Part shown: positions 43,255 through 51,745 of the stretch, piece after piece
Layout: every line of letters starts with the position of its first letter
Position numbering within the stretch: position 1 is the first letter of the stretch
Assembly (NCBI RefSeq): GCF_002211285.1
Contig: NZ_LOKX01000034.1
Coordinates: 62,001 to 126,000 of the forward strand
Source of the DNA: Rhizobium sp. R635
Lineage (GTDB): Bacteria; Pseudomonadota; Alphaproteobacteria; Rhizobiales; Rhizobiaceae
Reading direction: 5' to 3'
DNA: 64,000 nt
The notes under the pieces: model-generated
Told to the model about the DNA's origin: nothing
Seen by the model: only the letters and a program-made list of their open reading frames with translations
Databases searched by the model: none
Made by a program: the position numbers and the translations under genes

Positions 43255-44757
43255 ATGAGCAGTGTTACCGATCGACTGATCCAGGGCAGCATGTGGCTGA
43301 GCCTGTCCCGCGCCATCGTCAACGGGCTCTCGGCACTCAGCACCTTTGTGCTCGCCTGGTATCTCGTACCGGCTGATTTCGGTCTCGTCGCCATTGCAAC
43401 GACGATCCAGGTCATCCTGAGTTCGGTCACAGAACTCTCGCTCAATCAGGCGCTTATCCGCCACGAGTCTCCCAGCGAAACGCACTTCAGCGCGGTCTGG
43501 ACGTTGAGCGTGACGAGGAGCGCGATATTGGCGCTGCTGTTTGCCGCCGCGTCCTATCCGATCGCCGAGTTTTACAACGAGCCGCGGCTGACGAGCGTCA
43601 TGCTCGCCTTGAGTTTCAGCCTGCTCTTGAGCGGTCTTGCCAATCCGCGCCGCGTCATGCTCCAGCGCGATCTGATCTTCTGGCAGGAATTCGTCCTCAA
43701 CGTCTCGCAGAAGCTGGTCGGCTTCGTCGTCACGGTGGGAATTGCAGCGATCTATCAGAGTTATTGGGCCCTCGTGATCGGCACGCTTGCCTATCAGGTG
43801 ACCAATATCATCGTTTCCTACACCGTCCTGCCCTTCTGGCCGCGCATCACCTTCCGGCATGCACGCGAACTGTTTTCGTTCTCGGTGTGGCTGACGGCCG
43901 GACAGATCGTCAACACCCTGAACTGGCGGATCGAATATCTGCTGATCGGCAAGATGCTCGGCGCCACGCAGCTTGGTCATTATACGGTCGGCAACACGCT
44001 CTCGACGCTGCCGACGCGCGAAGCCACCGCGCCGTTGAACCAGACGATTTATCCAGGCTTTTCCAAGGTCCGCAACGACCCGGTCCGGCTGATCGCAGCC
44101 TATCAGCGCGCGCAGGCGCTGCTGGCGGCCGTAGCGCTCCCGGCCGGGATCGGCATGGCTGTCGTGGCCGATCCGATGATGAGGCTTGCCCTGGGAGAGA
44201 AGTGGGTTCCGGCGATCTTCATCGTCCAGGCGCTTGCCTCGGTCTTCGCCCTGCAGACCCTCGGCTCGCTCGTCCAGCCGCTCGGCATGGCGAAGGGCCA
44301 TACCAAGATGCTGTTCATCCGCGACACGCAGATGCTGGTGGTCCGCATTCCGATCATCATCGCCGGTCTTATGATGGCCGGGCTTCCGGGCGTCGTTTAT
44401 GCGCGCGTGTTGACGGGCCTGATTTCCACCGTGGTCAACATGCTTCTCGTCAAGCGCCTGATCGATCTGCCGTTCTTCCAGCAGCTCGCAGCCAACTTCC
44501 GCGCGCTTGCCAGCGTCGCCTTGATGGCCGCCAGCGTCTGGGGATTGTCGCATGTCGTCAGCATGCCTGCCGACAAGCTGCACCTGGCGGTGTATCTTGG
44601 CTTCCTCGTCGTCACCGGCGGCATCATCTATGTCGGCTCGAGCTTTGTGCTCTGGGTTGCGATGAAGAGGCCCAGCGGCCCGGAAACCGAAGTTCAGCGT
44701 ATCGTTGTCAAGTTCCTGTCAAAAGCAAAACGTATTGCCGTACCCAAATCGGCCTGA
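43255..44757 (+). CDS. wzx: oligosaccharide flippase (Wzx / PST family)
   Basis: 500 aa from the ATG at 43255 (CAGGAG ribosome site); an ATG at 43219 in frame lacks one. About twelve to fourteen hydrophobic segments, with the PST-family N-terminus (RLIQGSMWLSLSRAIVNGLS) and SFSVWLTAGQIVNTLNWRIE. Flips the lipid-linked repeat unit across the inner membrane. Related to rhizobial PssL/ExoT. Confidence 0.88.
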   Translation: MSSVTDRLIQGSMWLSLSRAIVNGLSALSTFVLAWYLVPADFGLVAIATTIQVILSSVTELSLNQALIRHESPSETHFSAVWTLSVTRSAILALLFAAASYPIAEFYNEPRLTSVMLALSFSLLLSGLANPRRVMLQRDLIFWQEFVLNVSQKLVGFVVTVGIAAIYQSYWALVIGTLAYQVTNIIVSYTVLPFWPRITFRHARELFSFSVWLTAGQIVNTLNWRIEYLLIGKMLGATQLGHYTVGNTLSTLPTREATAPLNQTIYPGFSKVRNDPVRLIAAYQRAQALLAAVALPAGIGMAVVADPMMRLALGEKWVPAIFIVQALASVFALQTLGSLVQPLGMAKGHTKMLFIRDTQMLVVRIPIIIAGLMMAGLPGVVYARVLTGLISTVVNMLLVKRLIDLPFFQQLAANFRALASVALMAASVWGLSHVVSMPADKLHLAVYLGFLVVTGGIIYVGSSFVLWVAMKRPSGPETEVQRIVVKFLSKAKRIAVPKSA

Positions 44758-44787
44758 AGCGAAACGAACATCAACAAGAGAGGCAGA

Positions 44788-45819
44788 ATGACCAGCCAAT
44801 CCAGATCGGAGCTGATCTCAAAACTCAACGGCATGATCCATGATTGCCTGAAGGACTATGTCTCGCGCGATGAACCGCTTGCGATTCTCGACTTCCCCGA
44901 CATCCGAAATTGCGGCGACTCGGCAATCTGGCTGGGTGAGATGGCCTATCTCAAGGATCGCTTCGGCAAGCGCCCGGACTATGTTTCCAGGCTCTACGAC
45001 TTCTCCGCCGACGAACTGAAGCGGCGGGTTCCCACGGGCCCGATCTTCATTCACGGCGGCGGCAATTTCGGCGATATCTGGGTTGCCCACCAGGATTTCC
45101 GCGAAATGATCATGGAGCGTTTCCCGGATCGGCAGATCGTCCAGTTCCCGCAGTCGATCCACTACAGCTCGGCTGAGCGGATCGAACAGTCCAAGCGGGC
45201 CATCGGGCGCCACAAGAATTTCGTGCTGCTCGTGCGCGACGAAGAGTCGAAGGAGTTTTCCGAAAAGCACTTCGACTGCACCGTTCGGCTATGCCCCGAC
45301 ATGGCTTTCGCCATCGGCCCGCTTGCCGAAAGGGCGACGCAGATCCCCGTCCTCGCCATGCTGCGCGAGGATGCGGAACGGGTCGGCGGCGGCGATCGCA
45401 AGATCCCTTCCGATATTCCTGTGGAAGACTGGATTACCGAGTCGAAACGGAAGGTGGATATTGCCAAGAAGCTGGGGGTCGCTTCGGCCTATCTCGCATT
45501 GAAGCCGAGCGAAGTCGCCTTGCGCAGGCTGGATGCGGCGGCGCACAACCGCTTCGAGCGCGGCATCAGCCAGATCTCGCGTGCCCGCGCGATCGTGACC
45601 GATCGCCTGCACGTCCATATCTGCTCGCTGCTGCTCGGCCGCCCGCATGCGGTGCTCGACAACAGCTATGGAAAGATCCGCCGCTTCATGAATGCGTTTT
45701 CCGGCGGAACGGACCTTTCCTACAAGGCGACTTCGCTCGAAGACGGGATCGAGTGGGCGCGCCAGCAGGCGTCCAAGGGGCGTGTCGCTGAGAAAGAAGC
45801 TGTGGGCCTGCGGGCTTGA
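44788..45819 (+). CDS. second polysaccharide pyruvyl transferase-family protein
   Basis: 343 aa. Motifs: FPDIRNCGDSAIWLGEMAYL near residue 35, IFIHGGGNFGDIWVAHQDF near 82, VQFPQSIHYSS, and SRARAIVTDRLHVHICSLLL near 260, the C-terminal signature of the family. Only about one fifth resembles the other pyruvyltransferase in the cluster, so it probably acts on a different sugar position or linkage. Close spacing to wzx (30 bp). Confidence 0.82.
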   Translation: MTSQSRSELISKLNGMIHDCLKDYVSRDEPLAILDFPDIRNCGDSAIWLGEMAYLKDRFGKRPDYVSRLYDFSADELKRRVPTGPIFIHGGGNFGDIWVAHQDFREMIMERFPDRQIVQFPQSIHYSSAERIEQSKRAIGRHKNFVLLVRDEESKEFSEKHFDCTVRLCPDMAFAIGPLAERATQIPVLAMLREDAERVGGGDRKIPSDIPVEDWITESKRKVDIAKKLGVASAYLALKPSEVALRRLDAAAHNRFERGISQISRARAIVTDRLHVHICSLLLGRPHAVLDNSYGKIRRFMNAFSGGTDLSYKATSLEDGIEWARQQASKGRVAEKEAVGLRA

Positions 45820-45830
45820 GGGGGAATTCG

Positions 45831-46652
45831 ATGCCACTTGTCACCTTCATCATCCCGGTCCGACATCAGGACAACGCGCGCGATTGGAGCAAGCTGAAGG
45901 CAAATCTCAGCCAGACCGTGGCCTCCATCTCCAATCAGACCAATGGCGATTGGCGCGGCATCATCGTGGCGAACGAAGGGGCCGACCTGCCGGATCTGCC
46001 GGAGAAATTCTCCGCAGTGCGCGTGACCTTTCCGCCGAACGACATGCATGAGCTCGGCAAGGGCAGCAAGGAAGACTTCCTCGACGCCTTCCGCGCCGAC
46101 AAGGGCCGACGCGTCCTGAGCGGGATGTTGGCCGCTGCCGACAGCCGCTTTTTCATGATCGTCGACGATGATGATTTCGTCAGCTCCCGGATCGTCCAGT
46201 ACGTTTCGGAAAACCAGAACGCCAACGGCTGGACCATCGACCACGGCTACATCTGGGACGACGGCGGCAACTTCCTGCTGGGTCACGATGACTTCAGCCA
46301 TCTCTGCGGCACCTCGCTGATCATTCGCGCCGATCTTTATCAACTGCCGCAGCGCTTCGAAGACGCGTCGCTCGACTGGATCAAGTCGATGCTGGGCAGC
46401 CATGTCCGCATTGCCAACATTCTTGCCCAGCGCGGAGCGCCGCTGACGAAACTCCCCTTCCGGGGCGCCGTCTACCGGGTCGCCCATGGCGGCTCGCACA
46501 GCCGGGCGCCGAGCCTGCTGCGGCAGTATTTCCTCAATCGCGGCGCGCTTTCCAAGCCGCGGCGCTGGTTGCGCAATTTTCGTAAGCTGAGGATGCTCGG
46601 CGACGGTCACAGGCGCGAATTCTTTGGCAAGACGCGGTCTAACCCCGCGTAA
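45831..46652 (+). CDS. glycosyltransferase family 2-like
   Basis: 273 aa from the ATG at 45831 with GGGGGAA upstream. GT-A fold: TFIIPVRHQDNARDWSKLK, nucleotide site IIVANEGAD, acidic metal motif MIVDDDDFVSSRI near residue 108. Cytoplasmic sugar transfer; donor and acceptor unknown. The C-terminus is basic (LRNFRKLRMLGDGHRREF). Confidence 0.82.
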   Translation: MPLVTFIIPVRHQDNARDWSKLKANLSQTVASISNQTNGDWRGIIVANEGADLPDLPEKFSAVRVTFPPNDMHELGKGSKEDFLDAFRADKGRRVLSGMLAAADSRFFMIVDDDDFVSSRIVQYVSENQNANGWTIDHGYIWDDGGNFLLGHDDFSHLCGTSLIIRADLYQLPQRFEDASLDWIKSMLGSHVRIANILAQRGAPLTKLPFRGAVYRVAHGGSHSRAPSLLRQYFLNRGALSKPRRWLRNFRKLRMLGDGHRREFFGKTRSNPA

Positions 46653-46733
46653 ACCCGATCCGCTCGAACATCGCACAGGCAGTCAAAACATGAGGCTTTT
46701 CGCTTTCGACTTCACCAAGAGGGTTGGTCACTG

Positions 46734-47672
46734 ATGTCGGATCTATTCGTCAGCGTGCTCTTTTCATCCTATAATGGCGCGAGCCGCCGGCTGCGCCATA
46801 CGCTGGATTCCTTGGTGAGCCAGGAGCTTCCCCATGATCGATGGGAATTGATCGCTGTCGACAACAACAGCAATGACGATACGTTCGATCTTTTGAACTC
46901 CTACAGCGAGAAGCTTCCGATCACCGTCCTGCAGCAGCGCAAGCCGGGAAAATCGGGCGCGCTGAACATGGCTCTGGATCGGGTCAAGGGTGATCTCATC
47001 GTCTTCACCGACGACGATATCCGTGCCGAGCCGAACTGGCTGCAAGCAATCGTCGATTGCGCCGTCGCCCATCCGGGTTTTGGCGTCTTCGGCGGCAGGA
47101 TCGTCCCCGATTGGGAAAAGGAACCGAAGGATCGCTTCATCGATTGGATCCCGATGGGCTCCACCTTTGCGATCGTCGATGAAACACAAAGCGGGCCGTG
47201 CGACCCGACGAAGGTCTGGGGCCCGAACACGATCGTTCGGCGAGAACTGCTTGGAACCAGCGTACGCTATCGGGAGGATATCGGCCCTCTCCCGGGAAAG
47301 ATGTTCGCCATGGGTGAAGATGCTGAAATCATCATCCGTCTGGCCGCGAGCGGCGCCAAATCCTATCGATGCGCTGAAGCCGTGGTTCACCACTGGATTC
47401 CGGCGTCGAGCGTGACCGAGGACTGGGTGCAGAAACGCGGCGAGCGGCTCGGCTACGGCATGCCGGCGCTCTTTCCGGACGAAGTGCCGGAAGGCGTGAG
47501 GATCAGCGGTGTTCCTTTACCGACCTGGATCGAAAGCGCACAATGGGCGCTGCGGGCAGCCATGCTTTATCTCCTGCCGCAATCGAAGAAGCGTTTCTGG
47601 GCGATTTGGAAATACTACTACATGCGCGGCTATCGCGCCGGGATTCGCCGATACGCGCCGCTGGCGCGGTGA
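46734..47672 (+). CDS. glycosyltransferase family 2
   Basis: 312 aa. VLFSSYNGASRRLRHTLDSL at the start, nucleotide-binding LIAVDNNSNDDTFDLL, and DxD motif VFTDDDIRAEPNWL near residue 98. GxDAEI-type acceptor region as MGEDAEIIIRLAASG. 81 bp after the previous gene. Confidence 0.9.
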   Translation: MSDLFVSVLFSSYNGASRRLRHTLDSLVSQELPHDRWELIAVDNNSNDDTFDLLNSYSEKLPITVLQQRKPGKSGALNMALDRVKGDLIVFTDDDIRAEPNWLQAIVDCAVAHPGFGVFGGRIVPDWEKEPKDRFIDWIPMGSTFAIVDETQSGPCDPTKVWGPNTIVRRELLGTSVRYREDIGPLPGKMFAMGEDAEIIIRLAASGAKSYRCAEAVVHHWIPASSVTEDWVQKRGERLGYGMPALFPDEVPEGVRISGVPLPTWIESAQWALRAAMLYLLPQSKKRFWAIWKYYYMRGYRAGIRRYAPLAR

Positions 47673-47696
47673 TCGATTGGCCCAGGAGGCGGTAAT

Positions 47697-48581
47697 TTGA
47701 AACTCTCGGTGCTGATCAACAATTTCAACTATGGGCAGTTCCTGCGCCCATGCATCGACAGCGTTCTGTCGCAGACCTATCCCGACTTCGAAGTGATCGT
47801 CGTCGACGATGGCTCCACGGATGATTCCAGGGAAATCCTTGCTTCCTACGGCGAGCAGATCCGTTCCGTGCTGAAGGAAAACGGCGGCCAGGCCTCGAGC
47901 TTCAATGCCGGCTTTGCCGCCGCGAGCGGCGATATCCTTTTCCTCCTCGATGCCGACGACGCGTTTCTGCCCGGCAAACTCGAGCGCATCGCCGAGATCT
48001 ACGATCGCAACGAGATCGACTGGTGCTTCGACCGCGTGACGACAAATGAAGCCGATCAGCCTGCCGCCGAGCTGCAGGTGACGCTGTTCGACAAGCGGGA
48101 AACGCTGCGCAAGGGCGGTTTCCCCTCGCTTCCGGTGCCGACGTCGGGCTTGAGCTTCCGCCGCGATCTGCTGGCTCAAATCCTGCCGATGTCGGTCGCT
48201 AAAGATGTCGTTCTCAGCGACAATTATATCAAATTCGCCGCCGCCTATCTCGGTCGCGGCGCGATCATCGAGACGCCGCTGACGTTTCAACGCATTCACG
48301 CATCGAACCGCTACACCGGCACGAACAGGGCCAAGACGTTGCGTCCGCGGATCATGATCGCGACCGGGCTGGAACTGGCCCGTCGCTATGACGGTCTGCA
48401 GGCGCTCGGCAAGAGCCTTGTGGCCGGCGGCATTGCCCAGACCACGTCGCTGTTCAAGCTTCACAGCGAAGCGCGCAACACGGTCGCCGGCGGCCCGTTC
48501 GGCGAGGATGCCGCGACCGAAGTGGCCTTGATGGCGGCGCGCAAGCGCCTGGGAAATATGCTGCGGAAGGGCCAGTCATGA
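47697..48581 (+). CDS. glycosyltransferase family 2 (TTG start)
   Basis: 294 aa from a TTG at 47697 preceded by a strong AGGAGG 7 bp upstream. GT2 core: SVLINNFNYGQFLRPCIDSV, VIVVDDGSTDDSREIL, LFLLDADDAFLPGKL (DxD), with FPSLPVPTSGLSFRRDLL after it. The final 4 bp overlap the next gene (ATGA). Confidence 0.9.
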   Translation: MKLSVLINNFNYGQFLRPCIDSVLSQTYPDFEVIVVDDGSTDDSREILASYGEQIRSVLKENGGQASSFNAGFAAASGDILFLLDADDAFLPGKLERIAEIYDRNEIDWCFDRVTTNEADQPAAELQVTLFDKRETLRKGGFPSLPVPTSGLSFRRDLLAQILPMSVAKDVVLSDNYIKFAAAYLGRGAIIETPLTFQRIHASNRYTGTNRAKTLRPRIMIATGLELARRYDGLQALGKSLVAGGIAQTTSLFKLHSEARNTVAGGPFGEDAATEVALMAARKRLGNMLRKGQS

Positions 48582-49555
48582 ACCAGCAGGATAGTTTCGC
48601 GCAGTCCGGCGCCGGTCAGGCGGGCACGGCACCATTGAACATCGCCGTTGGCGTGCTGACCTACCGGCGCCTGGACGGGATCGCCAAGCTGCTCGACGTG
48701 ATGACGCGCCAGATCAGGCATCCCGCCCGCCCCTATCGTCTCACCATGGTGATCGTCGACAATGATGCGGCCGGCAGCGCAAGGGCCACGGTGGAAAGCT
48801 TCGGGCAGACCGGCGCCTACGACCTGATCTACGTCGTCGAACCGAACCAGGGCATACCCTTTGCGCGCAACCGCGCGATGGATTCGGCGCCTGCCGGCAC
48901 CGACCTCTTCTGCTTTCTCGACGATGATGAATGGCCGGTCGATGGCTGGCTGGATGCGATGCTGGAGACCCGTGAGAAGAACCGCGCCGATTGCGTCTAC
49001 GGCCCCGTTCAACCGGTCTATCCCGAAAACCCGCCGGAATATTTCATCAAGGCGAGGGTTTTCGAACGCAAGAAGAACAGTGACGGGCAACGCATTTATT
49101 ACGCCGCCTCCAACAACGTCATGTTCGATTATCCCCTGATCCGCTCATGGAACCTGCGTTTCGAAGAGAAAATGCGCTACACTGGCGGGACGGACTATCT
49201 TTTCTTCAATCAGGCTGTGCGCCGCGGCATGAAGGTCTTCTGGGCTGACAAGGCGCTGGTCCATGATATCGTTCCCGCCAGCCGGATGACCTGGAAATGG
49301 GTGCTGCAGAGACAATACCGGCTCGGCAATACCTTCGCGGTCAGCGAGGTCCTGCATGGCAACCTCAAGCGCCGGATCTATCGCGCGGCCTATGGCGCCA
49401 CGAGAGTGATGCTCGGCGTCGCCATGCTGCCCGCAATCCTGATTTCACCCTATTGGGGCATGCGCGCCCTCACCCATCTGCTGCGCGGCGCCGGCATGGT
49501 CAACGGGATTCTCGGACATGCCTACCAGGAATATAAGCCCAATGCGGCCCATTAA
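48578..49555 (+). CDS. glycosyltransferase family 2 (ExoM-like)
   Basis: 325 aa. VGVLTYRRLDGIAKLLDVM, MVIVDNDAAGSARATVE, NQGIPFARNRAMDSAP, and the metal motif CFLDDDEWPVDGWLDAML near residue 112, closely following the pattern of S. meliloti ExoM. A C-terminal hydrophobic stretch (VMLGVAMLPAILISPYWGM) suggests membrane association. Probably adds a glucose residue to the repeat unit (inference). Confidence 0.88.
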   Translation: MNQQDSFAQSGAGQAGTAPLNIAVGVLTYRRLDGIAKLLDVMTRQIRHPARPYRLTMVIVDNDAAGSARATVESFGQTGAYDLIYVVEPNQGIPFARNRAMDSAPAGTDLFCFLDDDEWPVDGWLDAMLETREKNRADCVYGPVQPVYPENPPEYFIKARVFERKKNSDGQRIYYAASNNVMFDYPLIRSWNLRFEEKMRYTGGTDYLFFNQAVRRGMKVFWADKALVHDIVPASRMTWKWVLQRQYRLGNTFAVSEVLHGNLKRRIYRAAYGATRVMLGVAMLPAILISPYWGMRALTHLLRGAGMVNGILGHAYQEYKPNAAH

Positions 49556-49751
49556 AAATCGGCCTGCGGCCAGGCATGCGTGAATATGTCGGATGAAACA
49601 TTGTTTCGAATCGAGAGTTTCCACATGATCCTCAAGCTTCGGGTATCGGTCGGTAATATTGGAAATCCATTGAACTGCCACGATGGAGCCACGGTTTCGG
49701 TGGAACGGTCTTACGCTCTTATCGTCGGTCCAACATGGGGGATGCCTTGAT

Positions 49752-50210
49752 ATGGCTGAGAAGAAATTGAAGGTTCTCGCGGCCTCCTCGGGAGGCGGCC
49801 ATTGGGAACAGCTGATGGCCATGCGCAGCGCATTCGAGGGCTGCGATATCGTCTTCGCAACGACCATCCCTGGGCTGCTTGCCAAATATGACATTCGGGA
49901 TGGACTGGTCCTTCCCGACTGCAGCCGAGACTCGATCACCATGTCGATCCGCTGCTTTTTCAGCGCCTTCGCGATCGTCATCAAACAGCGGCCCGATGTC
50001 GTCATCTCGACGGGTGCCGCACCCGGGCTCTTTTGCCTGCTCGCCGGCAAGCTGATGGGCAAGCGGACGATCTGGATCGACAGCGTCGCCAATGTCGAAA
50101 AACTCTCCCTGTCGGGAAAACTGGCCGGCCATATCGCCACGCTCTGGCTCACGCAATGGCAACATCTGTCCCGGCCCGATGGCCCCCACTATGCAGGAGC
50201 CGTCCTTTGA
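49752..50210 (+). CDS. PssD-like glycosyltransferase subunit (Alg14 family)
   Basis: 152 aa. Alg14-type membrane subunit: VLAASSGGGHWEQLMAMRSA, then a hydrophobic helix (MSIRCFFSAFAIVIKQRPDV), VISTGAAPGLFCLLAGKLMG and IDSVANVEKLSLSGKLAG. In R. leguminosarum PssD/PssE together transfer glucuronic acid to the glucosyl lipid in exopolysaccharide assembly. Here the pair has no pssC beside it. The stop overlaps the next start (TTGA). Confidence 0.85.
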   Translation: MAEKKLKVLAASSGGGHWEQLMAMRSAFEGCDIVFATTIPGLLAKYDIRDGLVLPDCSRDSITMSIRCFFSAFAIVIKQRPDVVISTGAAPGLFCLLAGKLMGKRTIWIDSVANVEKLSLSGKLAGHIATLWLTQWQHLSRPDGPHYAGAVL

Positions 50211-50683
50211 TCCTCGTTACCGTCGGAACGCAGCTGCCCTTCGATCGTCTCATCAAGGCCGTCGACGCCTTCGCCAAGGAATTGACCAAACCGGTTCTGG
50301 CCCAGATCGGCAAGGGCAGTTACACGCCGCAGAACATGAAATGGATCAAGAACATCGAGCCCGCGGACTTCGACAAGGTCTTTCGCGACGCCACGGTCAT
50401 CGTCTCCCATGCCGGCATCGGAACCGTCCTCACGGCAAAGCGGTTCGGCAAACCCATCATTCTCGTTCCCCGCCAGGCCTCCCTCGGTGAGCATCGCAAC
50501 GACCATCAGCTTGCCACGGTAAGCCAGCTCGAGGGCCGGCCGGGCATCTATATCGCCCATACCGATGAGGAACTCAAAAACTACCTCCTCGAAGACCTGA
50601 ACAGCCCCGCCGAGGAAGATCCGTCGGAAGCCGGAAGAGCTTCGCTGGTCAACTACCTGAAAGGCTATCTCGCCGAAGTTTGA
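50207..50683 (+). CDS. PssE-like glycosyltransferase subunit (Alg13 family, TTG start)
   Basis: 158 aa from the TTG at 50207, overlapping the pssD-like stop. Alg13 fold: ILVTVGTQLPFDRLIKAVDA, then VIVSHAGIGTVLTAKRFGKP and LVPRQASLGEHRNDHQLATV. Catalytic partner of the preceding subunit. Last gene of the plus-strand block before a dispersed repeat. Confidence 0.87.
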   Translation: MILVTVGTQLPFDRLIKAVDAFAKELTKPVLAQIGKGSYTPQNMKWIKNIEPADFDKVFRDATVIVSHAGIGTVLTAKRFGKPIILVPRQASLGEHRNDHQLATVSQLEGRPGIYIAHTDEELKNYLLEDLNSPAEEDPSEAGRASLVNYLKGYLAEV

Positions 50684-50684
50684 A

Positions 50685-50790
50685 CTAGAGCAATTCCAGC
50701 AAAAGTGTGCAGCGGTTTTGCGTCCGGAATTGCGTGAAAACAAAGAGATAGAGCAATTCCGCGATTCGAAGAAAAGCGGAATTGCTCTAG
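50685..50790. repeat. dispersed CTAGAGC palindromic repeat, full copy C
   Basis: 106 bp with perfect 13-bp ends CTAGAGCAATTCC / GGAATTGCTCTAG and an internal hairpin. The 24-nt core at 50699-50722 is identical to the copy at 31601. It starts 2 bp after the pssE-like stop codon. Confidence 0.8.
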
Positions 50791-50815
50791 AAGCCGTCGG
50801 CAGGAGAGATGGATT

Positions 50816-51511
50816 TCATTCTCCGCATTTGCGCCCGGCGATCCGTTCGACAAGTTCGGGCACGATGATTTTGGACGCAATCTCAGGCTGGGGATGAGCG
50901 CCATCGGGAATGGCCGCAGCCAGATCGTCCGGCGTCAGGCGCTCCCAGTTCGGCCGGTGGTCGATAAATTCCAGGCCGCGTTTTTCCGCTTCCTCCCGAT
51001 GCGCCGAGATATAGCTTCCGACAAAGGGCCGGATCAGTCCCCGCATTCCTGAAAACGGATTCATCGCCATGACGATAATCCGTGCGCCCGGCAGGCGCTG
51101 GCGAAGCGTGTCGAGGATCTGGCCGATATTTTTTCGGCTTTGCGCAAGCGAGACGAACCGATGCAGCGTCGCGTCGTTGGCGTAAAGCTCGATCAGGACG
51201 ATATCCGGCTGCCCGGCGACGACGCGGTCGACCTCAGTCATCGCCCATAGCGTCGTTTCGCCGCTTTTCGCAACGCTGTCGACCTCCACCGGCCTTTGCA
51301 GGCAGGCTGCGAGTTGCGCCTGAAGAGCAGGTTGCCATCCGCCGCGCGCCGTCAGGGATGTTCCGAAGGCGACGATCTTCAATGGCGGAAGGTTCTCCGC
51401 GGAGCCGCTCTTGGGCATCGAGAGCGCCACGAGACATGCCAAAAACAGAACAAGTCCATAAGCCTGCCATCTCTCAACCGGCACGGCGCGCCAAAACCTC
51501 AAACATCTCAT
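50816..51511 (-). CDS. SGNH/GDSL hydrolase
   Basis: 231 aa from the ATG at 51511; a TTG at 51556 would add 15 residues, and neither has a strong ribosome site. N-terminal export helix (AYGLVLFLACLVALS). SGNH blocks: IVAFGTSLTARGGWQPAL (catalytic Ser), YANDATLHRF (Asn block), and the catalytic DGAHPQ (Asp/His). TesA-like periplasmic esterase or deacetylase; in this cluster it may remove acyl groups from the polysaccharide (inference). Flanked on both sides by dispersed repeats. Confidence 0.8.
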   Translation of the reverse strand: MRCLRFWRAVPVERWQAYGLVLFLACLVALSMPKSGSAENLPPLKIVAFGTSLTARGGWQPALQAQLAACLQRPVEVDSVAKSGETTLWAMTEVDRVVAGQPDIVLIELYANDATLHRFVSLAQSRKNIGQILDTLRQRLPGARIIVMAMNPFSGMRGLIRPFVGSYISAHREEAEKRGLEFIDHRPNWERLTPDDLAAAIPDGAHPQPEIASKIIVPELVERIAGRKCGE

Positions 51512-51634
51512 GGAGAGACCATATCTCGGTGGAACCGATACGTCACGCGGCAGCAAGGACGTACCGCTCGATCCAAGCCAGCCAGCTTACGGCAGGCTTG
51601 AGACAATGTCATGGAAATGGCCGCTCGTGCTTCT

Positions 51635-51696
51635 TGAGAGCAATCCCAGGAAAAGTGTGAAGCAGTTTTCCTGGAATTGCGTAAAAACAAAACTTA
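51635..51696. repeat. dispersed palindromic repeat, partial copy D
   Basis: Diverged copy of the 50685 element (GAGAGCAATCCCAGG, AAAAGTGTGAAGCAG, then GGAATTGCGTAAAAACAAA in the same order). With copy C it brackets the SGNH hydrolase gene. Confidence 0.6.
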
Positions 51697-51745
51697 AGCG
51701 GCCAAAGAACCTCGGGCTCCAATCCGACGGATCAACGCAGCCGGG

